From contig WGBN01000177.1 of NCBI GenBank assembly GCA_015494245.1, positions 1-12,568 of the forward strand: DNA of 12,568 nucleotides, written 5' to 3'. The DNA comes from Saprospiraceae bacterium. Lineage in GTDB: Bacteria > Bacteroidota > Bacteroidia > Chitinophagales > Saprospiraceae. The position numbers and the translations under genes were made by a program. Position 1 is the first letter of the stretch. Each line of letters begins with the position of its first letter. Shown in pieces: positions 1 to 6,884 of this stretch. The notes beneath the pieces were generated by a model, which saw nothing but the letters and a program-made list of their open reading frames with translations, searched no databases and had not been told where the DNA came from.

Positions 1-2275
1 GTTGTACGAAGTACGACTTTTGGGGCAGGCTTTCCACTTCCCCGGTTTTTCCGGATTCTTTCTTCAGCGGCGTTTTGGGTTGCTGCGTGGATTCGGCATT
101 ATAGGCTTCAGGCGTTTTTGAGGGAGGCGTTGCCGGCTGGATGACCACTTCTTTTTTCTGCTTGATGATAAAGGCACTTCTGTAACCCGCATCATGGGCT
201 TTGCGCAAAGCGTATTTGGCCTCTTCCACCGAGCTGTATGTACCCACGCGTACCTTCTCCATGCCCTTTTCTTCATAGACATAGACCGTACCCACTTCTT
301 CCAGGGCTTTAAAGGAAGCCAGGTCGAATTTCTTGCCTTTTTTGAAAGCCGCCAATTGGACGGCATATCCGGCAGGAACGACTTTGGGGCCAAGTGTTTC
401 GGCATTGTAGGAGTCGGGCACATCGCTTTTGGCAGAGGGGTCCTTCCAGGTATTGGAAACGACGTTGTACTCATCGGGTTGGGCTGCGGCTGCAGAGGTG
501 GAGACCAATTTGACCACGCCCAAATCGCGCTGCTGCAAGCTGCCTGTGCGCACCACTTTGCTGACATCCAGATAACCGGCCCGCGAGTAGCGCAACAGGT
601 AAGAGGCATTGGGAGCCAAAGCCAGTGCATATTGCCCGCGCAGGTCAGAGGTAGCCTCCATACCATCTCCGGTTGTCTGGTTGACTGCGCGCACATACAC
701 ATTGTCCAACGGCAAGCCCGTCTGGGCATCGGCTACGACACCTATGAATTGCTCATCTACTTTGCGGAGTTTTACTTCTACTTCGCGGCCTTGTCCCTGC
801 ACCAGGGAGGTCAAGTTAAAGGAATAGGGCACGTAGCCGTCTTTGCGCACGACGATGTTGCAGGTAAATCCGGGTTTGATGCGCATGCTGTACGTACCTG
901 AGAGATTGGTTGTAAAAGTACCCATGCCACAGGCGCTCATATCTATCACGGCATCCGGCAGGGCCTCTCCATCGGAGGCATTGAAAACGCGTATGACGAG
1001 GTTTCCGGCTGCTTCCGTCAGGCGATAGATGTCTTCAAAGCCCTCTCCGCCCACGCGGTTGGAATAGATGTAGCCCCTGCCCAATTCTTCACTAAAGACC
1101 AGTCCGTAATCGTCGCGGGGAGAGTTGACACCCGGCCCCAGGTTTTCCACCTGCCCGAAACTGCGCCCTGTGAGCGTAGCCTTAAAGAGGTCATACCCTC
1201 CAAAGCCCAAATGCCAGTCAGAAGCAAAGTACAGTACATCGCCAAGCAGGAAGGGAGAAATTTCATCGCCGGGCGTATTCACGCCATCGCCGAGGTTTTC
1301 CGGTGTGCTCCAGCCCGAAGGCGTTTTGTAAGAGACGTAAAGGTCAAAACCTCCAAAGCCTCCCGGCCTGTCGGAAGCAAAGTACAAGGCCTGCCCGTCG
1401 GGCGAAAAACAGGGATAGCCCGTAGAGTAATCCGAGCCGTTGTGCGGAAAGGGAACAGCATTCTCCCAGTCGCCCTCGCCGCGGACTTCAGCCGTAAAGA
1501 GGCTCAACTCTATACCTGCAGAGCGAATTTGGCGAGTCCCTTCGGCGAAGTTGTTTTTGGAAAAAGCCACCTGCCTGCCATCGGGCGAATACGATAAAGG
1601 CCCCTCATTCCAGGCAGTCCGCAGTGCAGAATGCAGCGGCTTGGGGCTTTTCAAAAAGCCGTTGGGGTCCGGCTCCGTAATGAGGAGCTGGTTGCGGGAA
1701 GTGCCCGTCCAATGGCTTACGCTACCGCCTTTTTGGCCAAAATCGGCCGAAGAAGAAGCATACACCACCTGCCCCTGATAAAAAGCCGGAGCAAAATCGG
1801 AAGCATCCGTATTCAAATACTCCCGCTTCACCTGATAAAGGGGCGGGTCATTTTGATGATTCATGGCAAAATCACAACTGGAGGCGTATTGCGCTCCGGC
1901 CTGAGCATGTACCATGCCATAGCGCTCAAATTGCTTGCGCGCCTCTTCGTATTTGCCTATGCCCTTGAGGGCCTGGCCATAGCGGAAATAAATTTCAGAA
2001 GTAGTCTGCCCGGCTTCAATGGCTCTGGAATAGTAATCGCAAGCCTCGTGCAGGCGATTCAAATGGTAGTAGCAATCAGCCAGACGGGCAAGCGCCTGGG
2101 CGTTGTTGGGCTGGCGTTCTAAGACCGCCTTATAGGTCTTGGCAGCCAGGTTAAAAGCATACAGCTCATACTGCTTGTTCGCCTTGTTTAAAGTGGATTG
2201 ACCCAGCAGGCTATGCGTACCCACGTACAACATCACGGCAACGGTCAACAAAAAGGGCAGTTTAAATTTTCTCAT
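1..2275 (-). CDS. Secreted TPR / PD40 propeller / CRD / SPOR envelope protein (3' end outside window)
   Basis: One uninterrupted frame of 758 codons runs from the ATG at 2275 to the window edge with no stop, so the C-terminus is missing. Residues 1-27 form a signal peptide (basic MRKFK start, hydrophobic core, cleavage near LLGQS). Residues about 30-125 read as three TPR units. Residues about 157-419 hold five WD40-like PD40 blades, with SYSPDGRQVAF, CFSPDGQALYFASD and LYFASDWHLGFGGYDLF. Two carboxypeptidase-regulatory-like beta-sandwiches follow (about 423-485 and 503-575). A SPOR domain, which in known families binds denuded peptidoglycan, spans about 636-712 and begins GYAVQLAAFKKG. A Pro/Lys-rich linker ends in SYFVQ, which looks like the start of a second SPOR. 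The TPR-PD40-CRD order matches T9SS-associated PorE-type proteins, but those end in an OmpA domain rather than SPOR. A periplasmic or outer-membrane, peptidoglycan-tethered scaffold is inferred. No Shine-Dalgarno precedes the start, as is usual in Bacteroidota. Confidence 0.9.
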   Translation of the reverse strand, partial: MRKFKLPFLLTVAVMLYVGTHSLLGQSTLNKANKQYELYAFNLAAKTYKAVLERQPNNAQALARLADCYYHLNRLHEACDYYSRAIEAGQTTSEIYFRYGQALKGIGKYEEARKQFERYGMVHAQAGAQYASSCDFAMNHQNDPPLYQVKREYLNTDASDFAPAFYQGQVVYASSSADFGQKGGSVSHWTGTSRNQLLITEPDPNGFLKSPKPLHSALRTAWNEGPLSYSPDGRQVAFSKNNFAEGTRQIRSAGIELSLFTAEVRGEGDWENAVPFPHNGSDYSTGYPCFSPDGQALYFASDRPGGFGGFDLYVSYKTPSGWSTPENLGDGVNTPGDEISPFLLGDVLYFASDWHLGFGGYDLFKATLTGRSFGQVENLGPGVNSPRDDYGLVFSEELGRGYIYSNRVGGEGFEDIYRLTEAAGNLVIRVFNASDGEALPDAVIDMSACGMGTFTTNLSGTYSMRIKPGFTCNIVVRKDGYVPYSFNLTSLVQGQGREVEVKLRKVDEQFIGVVADAQTGLPLDNVYVRAVNQTTGDGMEATSDLRGQYALALAPNASYLLRYSRAGYLDVSKVVRTGSLQQRDLGVVKLVSTSAAAAQPDEYNVVSNTWKDPSAKSDVPDSYNAETLGPKVVPAGYAVQLAAFKKGKKFDLASFKALEEVGTVYVYEEKGMEKVRVGTYSSVEEAKYALRKAHDAGYRSAFIIKQKKEVVIQPATPPSKTPEAYNAESTQQPKTPLKKESGKTGEVESLPQKSYFVQ

Positions 2276-2471
2276 GACTGTTTCAGCATTAATTAGGCAA
2301 TACAAAGTTTTTTGCAGGCATGGCACATGCCCACTCAACTTCATTTTTGATGCTCAAAAAACACGGTCGCCGCCCGCGATTTCCGAGCAAAACCACCATC
2401 ACAACTTGCTAAATCAGGCAACAGAGAAGCTGTTGAGCTCCTATACACCTACAAATGTACGAGTTTTTTTA

Positions 2472-2500
2472 CAAAAATAGTATGCCCCAAAGCGCTACAA
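2472..2500 (-). promoter_or_regulatory. Candidate Bacteroidota promoter for the TPR/PD40/SPOR gene
   Basis: On the minus strand a TTG (2500-2498) is followed by an 18-base spacer and TATTTTTG (2479-2472). This matches the Bacteroidota housekeeping consensus TTG - about 17-23 bases - TAnnTTTG. It would give a leader of about 190 bases ahead of the start at 2275. The -33 element lies next to the stop codon of the upstream DUF3810 gene. The rest of the 226-base gap (2276-2501) shows no convincing terminator or small gene. A second box, TACATTTG (2459-2452), lacks a correctly spaced TTG. Confidence 0.42.
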
Positions 2501-2501
2501 A

Positions 2502-3593
2502 TCAACCGGAAGGTACTTTCCCGCTGCTTTTTCGGTAGGCTTGCACCAATAACAGTACCTTGTCATAAGATTTCATCCCTTCTTTGACACCCTGGCTGTG
2601 TAAATAGGCCTCATAGACGCGGTCTCGCAGGCGCGGCATAAAGTCGGGATAGAGGTCCATTTGCCGGCGTATGGCGAGCAGGTCGTTTTGTATGCCTTTC
2701 GGCAAATGCGACCTCGCCTCGCGGGCTGCTTCGGGGTCTATGCGCCACAGGGCTGCATCCACATAGCGCCAATACGCCAAAGAGCCGGAATAGGCCAAAA
2801 CGGGATTTTCGGAAGAAGTGCAGGCCATCCAGGCCCAAAAGTTGCAGACGCCCTCATCGCCAAAGCCATAGCCGTGGGCCATTTCATGGGCCATCACAAA
2901 GGGCTTCTGTATGGAGTGCAAGCCTCCGTCATAGTGCCCCTCCCCCGACCAGGCCAGATAAACTCCGGCCGTACTGATGCGCAAGAGCGTACCGGCGTAA
3001 AGCTCGCGCAAGCGCACCCTCAGATGCACCGGATAGCCATTGGCGGAAAGCGCCCGCTCCAGAGCAGTTGCAATTTCTGCCTGCGACACGGCGGGCAAGG
3101 CCAGGGCCATAGTATCAGAAACCGAATGGCCTTGCAAACGCAACACCATTTGCCGAAAGGCAGAGAGCTCGCCCAGCACCCGCTCGTACTCACACAAGAG
3201 CTCTTCACGCCCAAGCGGCTCCAAGCTCAAACCCAGGTTCTGCTCTACCGGCACACGGGCGTAATTCCACCCCCAAAACAAGAGGAAGAAAAATCCCAAA
3301 GCCGAAAAGAGCGAAAGCGACCCCCCGACCAGGCGCCCTGCTTTTTGCCGGCACGTGCCCCCGCTGCGCCACCAGCGCCGCAGGCGAAAACCCACAAAAA
3401 CCAGCAAACCCAAGGCCAGTAAATAAATCACCGGCCAGGGAGAAAGCCGCGAAATAAAGCCAAATCCCAGGCGCAAAACGGGATACAAACCCCGGCTGTA
3501 ATAGCGCTCAATAAAAGCAGCAGGACTGCTTTGTACAGCCACAGCAAGCAAAAAAAGTGTCGGCCACAAGAAATATCGCGTGATTCGGCGCAT
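2502..3593 (-). CDS. DUF3810-family membrane protein, predicted zinc metalloprotein
   Basis: This is a 363-residue protein. Three hydrophobic segments lie near residues 7-27, 53-70 and 90-109. The last leads into FWGWNYARVP, a hallmark of DUF3810 proteins, which are common in Bacteroidota and of unproven function. A soluble C-terminal half carries HEMAH at residues 236-240, a gluzincin-type HExxH, followed by GYGFGDEGVCNF. Glu247 there is the plausible third zinc ligand, and an AYSGSLAYWRY segment typical of the family comes after it. An inner-membrane peptidase-like protein is inferred; substrate and activity are unknown. The ATG at 3593 is the most upstream possible start, because an in-frame TAA lies five codons before it. 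A promoter-like -7 box ends two bases before the ATG, so the transcript may be leaderless. The gene is divergent from thioredoxin. Confidence 0.88.
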   Translation of the reverse strand: MRRITRYFLWPTLFLLAVAVQSSPAAFIERYYSRGLYPVLRLGFGFISRLSPWPVIYLLALGLLVFVGFRLRRWWRSGGTCRQKAGRLVGGSLSLFSALGFFFLLFWGWNYARVPVEQNLGLSLEPLGREELLCEYERVLGELSAFRQMVLRLQGHSVSDTMALALPAVSQAEIATALERALSANGYPVHLRVRLRELYAGTLLRISTAGVYLAWSGEGHYDGGLHSIQKPFVMAHEMAHGYGFGDEGVCNFWAWMACTSSENPVLAYSGSLAYWRYVDAALWRIDPEAAREARSHLPKGIQNDLLAIRRQMDLYPDFMPRLRDRVYEAYLHSQGVKEGMKSYDKVLLLVQAYRKSSGKVPSG

Positions 3594-3594
3594 G

Positions 3595-3625
3595 CAAAGG
3601 TAGTCTTATCGCTATCTATCAACAA
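3595..3625 (-). promoter_or_regulatory. Promoter abutting the DUF3810 start codon
   Basis: On the minus strand TTG (3625-3623), a 20-base spacer and TACCTTTG (3602-3595) match the Bacteroidota TTG / TAnnTTTG promoter. The box lies one base from the ATG that starts at 3593. Transcription would therefore begin at or within a few bases of the start codon, implying a leaderless or nearly leaderless mRNA. Confidence 0.55.
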
Positions 3626-3644
3626 CTCGGACAGCAAAAATAGC

Positions 3645-3652
3645 TATCTTTG
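3645..3652 (+). promoter_or_regulatory. Candidate -7 box for thioredoxin
   Basis: TATCTTTG matches TAnnTTTG exactly and points toward thioredoxin, giving a leader of roughly 100 bases. No TTG is present at the expected -33 distance (about 3620-3626), so the promoter is incomplete by consensus. It is the only good -7 match on this strand between the divergent gene and the thioredoxin start. Confidence 0.4.
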
Positions 3653-3661
3653 CAACGCCGA

Positions 3662-3697
3662 ATGATACCGGGCTCGTTTAACTTATTCGCTCTTTAA
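3662..3697 (+). other. Possible 11-codon leader ORF upstream of thioredoxin
   Basis: An ATG at 3662 opens a frame reading MIPGSFNLFAL and stops at TAA (3695-3697). It begins only a few bases after the transcription start expected from the TATCTTTG box, and it ends 18 bases before the terminator-like hairpin at 3716. That is the layout of an attenuation leader peptide. It shows no run of a single diagnostic codon, and a frame this short can occur by chance. Confidence 0.2.
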
Positions 3698-3715
3698 GTT
3701 GTTTACAGCCCGAAA

Positions 3716-3739
3716 CGCTTTGCAAAAAGCGCATTTTTT
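3716..3739 (+). terminator. Intrinsic terminator-like hairpin within the thioredoxin leader
   Basis: CGCTTT (3716-3721) pairs perfectly with AAAGCG (3726-3731) around a GCAA tetraloop of the stable GNRA type. It is followed by CA and six Ts (3734-3739), the form of a rho-independent terminator acting on plus-strand transcripts. The gene to its left is transcribed away, so no upstream gene needs terminating here. It sits 21 bases ahead of the thioredoxin ATG. The stem is short (6 bp, half of it A-T). A weaker hairpin, CGGGCT (3669-3674) with AGCCCG (3707-3712), lies just upstream. Confidence 0.45.
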
Positions 3740-3760
3740 AACCAACTAATACCAAAGCTC

Positions 3761-4084
3761 ATGGCTTTTGAATTCACCGATGCAAACTTCCAGGAAAATG
3801 CCATTGACAAAGGTGGCGTAGTCGTAGTGGACTTCTGGGCTCAGTGGTGCGGCCCCTGCCTCATGGTAGCGCCCATCATCGAAGAAATCGCCGAGGAATA
3901 CAAGGACAAAGTGCTGGTGGGCAAACTCAATGTGGACCACCACCCCGAAACTTCCATGAAATACGCCATCCGGAGCATCCCTACCCTGCTCATCCTCAAA
4001 GATGGAGAAGTCTTTGACCGCCATGTAGGTACCATCTCCAAAGCTGCCCTGGTTGAAAAATTAGAAGCAGCCCTGGCCGCCTGA
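3761..4084 (+). CDS. trxA: Thioredoxin
   Basis: This 107-residue protein is of normal length for a single-domain cytoplasmic thioredoxin. The redox centre WCGPC is at residues 29-33, preceded by VVVDFWAQ with the buried Asp24. The conserved Pro38 follows, and the cis-proline is in RSIPTLLIL (Pro74). The C-terminus GTISKAALVEKLEAAL is the usual last helix. It has no signal peptide. The family reduces protein disulfides with electrons from thioredoxin reductase, serving ribonucleotide reductase, peroxiredoxins and methionine sulfoxide reductases. The position after CGPC is Leu rather than the common Arg or Lys, a mild variation. The ATG at 3761 gives the full fold. Its leader contains a candidate terminator and mini-ORF, and a 16-bp hairpin follows the stop. 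Confidence 0.97.
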   Translation: MAFEFTDANFQENAIDKGGVVVVDFWAQWCGPCLMVAPIIEEIAEEYKDKVLVGKLNVDHHPETSMKYAIRSIPTLLILKDGEVFDRHVGTISKAALVEKLEAALAA

Positions 4085-4105
4085 CTCGTAGTAGGACGAT
4101 TCTCC

Positions 4106-4142
4106 ATAGCTCGGCCGAAAGCAGCCCTTTCGGCCGGGCTAT
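4106..4142 (+). terminator. 16-bp hairpin between thioredoxin and prolyl oligopeptidase
   Basis: ATAGCTCGGCCGAAAG (4106-4121) pairs with 4127-4142 across a 5-base loop, with one U-G wobble (4111 with 4137). No T tract follows, so it is not a textbook rho-independent terminator. It could stop transcription weakly, act in both directions, or protect the 3' end of the thioredoxin mRNA. It lies between co-directional genes separated by 76 bases, and no TAnnTTTG promoter is evident between them. The peptidase may therefore depend on read-through. Confidence 0.5.
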
Positions 4143-4160
4143 CCATCAAACTCAAAAATC

Positions 4161-6281
<2,121 letters not shown>

Positions 6282-6282
6282 T

Positions 6283-6406
6283 GAGCTGAACTAAAGGATC
6301 GGGGAGCCGACGAAGGAGGATCCCCGAGCCGGCCTCATAGGTTAAGCAAATCTCCAAGAATCCGCTCCCCGATCTTCCGCTTTCGCTTCAGCTCGGGGAT
6401 CGGAAG
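6283..6406. repeat. Cluster of four interleaved inverted-repeat arms (REP/BIME-like)
   Basis: Two 11-mers occur twice each. GATCGGGGAGC (6297-6307) has its exact reverse complement at 6364-6374, and GATCCCCGAGC (6319-6329) has its exact reverse complement at 6391-6401. The order A-B-A'-B' interleaves the two pairings. Locally A also pairs with B, and A' with B', over 7 bases (TCGGGGA / TCCCCGA). An extra arm pair GAGCTGAA (6283-6290) / TTCAGCTC (6387-6394) competes with B'. The spacers (6308-6318 and, on the minus strand, 6390-6375) are both G/A-rich. This is best read as two inverted copies of one intergenic palindromic unit. A T-rich stretch (6407-6421) follows, so the right part may also end peptidase transcripts; CTTCCG (6374-6379) with CGGAAG (6401-6406) is the closest stem. 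Confidence 0.7.
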
Positions 6407-6437
6407 TTAGGTTTCTTTTTTAAACTAAAAAAACAGT

Positions 6438-6863
6438 ATGCCCAAAAAAAAGAAGCACCAGCAAAATCCTTATGTCCGAATGGCACAAAAGCGCGTTCGC
6501 CGGAAGAAGAGCTTTTATAAGCACCTGAAATCCTATCTGATTGTCAACACCATGATGAGCCTGTTTTTGTTTTGGGACTCAGGAAGCCTTTCAGAATGGG
6601 TGCCGGTCTGGATTTTCTGGGGTATTGGGTTGGCCTTTCACTACTTCAAGACCTTTGGCTTCTTCGGCATCGGCCGCTTAGACGAAGAATGGGAAAGGCG
6701 CGAAATAGAGAAAGAACTACGCCGCCGGGGCATTGATCCCGCCAAGACCTTTGAACAGGAAGACGAACTTGACCTCGAAGAACTCAAACGCCGACGCAAA
6801 AAAGAAGCGAAGTACGAAGAAGAAACGCCCCAAAGAAAATACCGCGAAGAAGACTTGCTGTAA
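6438..6863 (+). CDS. 2TM-domain protein
   Basis: This 141-residue protein matches the Bacteroidota 2TM-domain pattern. A basic N-terminus (MPKKKKHQ) leads into AQKRVRRKKSFYKHLKSYL. A first membrane helix follows at about residues 33-46 (containing the family-typical VN), then a short loop, and a second helix WVPVWIFWGIGLAFHYF at about 54-72. After LDEEWERREIEKEL comes a highly charged tail of about 50 residues rich in Glu, Lys and Arg that is probably disordered or helical. Related domains occur alone and fused to LytTR regulators or histidine kinases, where they anchor to the membrane; this copy stands alone and its function is unknown. The ATG at 6438 follows an A/T-rich stretch (TTTTTTA 6416-6422, TAAAAAA 6426-6432) without a Shine-Dalgarno. 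The gene converges on the giant gene with a 21-base gap (6864-6884) that contains no recognisable terminator. Confidence 0.88.
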   Translation: MPKKKKHQQNPYVRMAQKRVRRKKSFYKHLKSYLIVNTMMSLFLFWDSGSLSEWVPVWIFWGIGLAFHYFKTFGFFGIGRLDEEWERREIEKELRRRGIDPAKTFEQEDELDLEELKRRRKKEAKYEEETPQRKYREEDLL

Positions 6864-6884
6864 GTTCCTCTGAGGCGCCCCCTC

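Noticed and set aside
194..901. A 235-codon plus-strand frame over the TPR/PD40/SPOR gene, and a 221-codon minus-strand frame at 64-729
   Set aside because: Both overlap the open 758-codon frame that contains recognisable CRD and SPOR domains. Their translations have no domain-like pattern.
2452..2459. TACATTTG on the minus strand as the promoter of the left-edge gene
   Set aside because: It matches the -7 consensus, but no TTG lies 17-23 bases upstream. The neighbouring TATTTTTG (2479-2472) has one at 18 bases and is preferred.
2661..3422. A 253-codon plus-strand frame over the DUF3810 gene
   Set aside because: It is antisense to a frame with three membrane segments, the WNYARVP hallmark and HEMAH. 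The plus-strand translation is low-complexity and shows no motif.
6283..6406. CRISPR-like array
   Set aside because: There are only two units, they are inverted rather than direct, and the spacers are of unequal length (11 and 16 bases) with similar composition.
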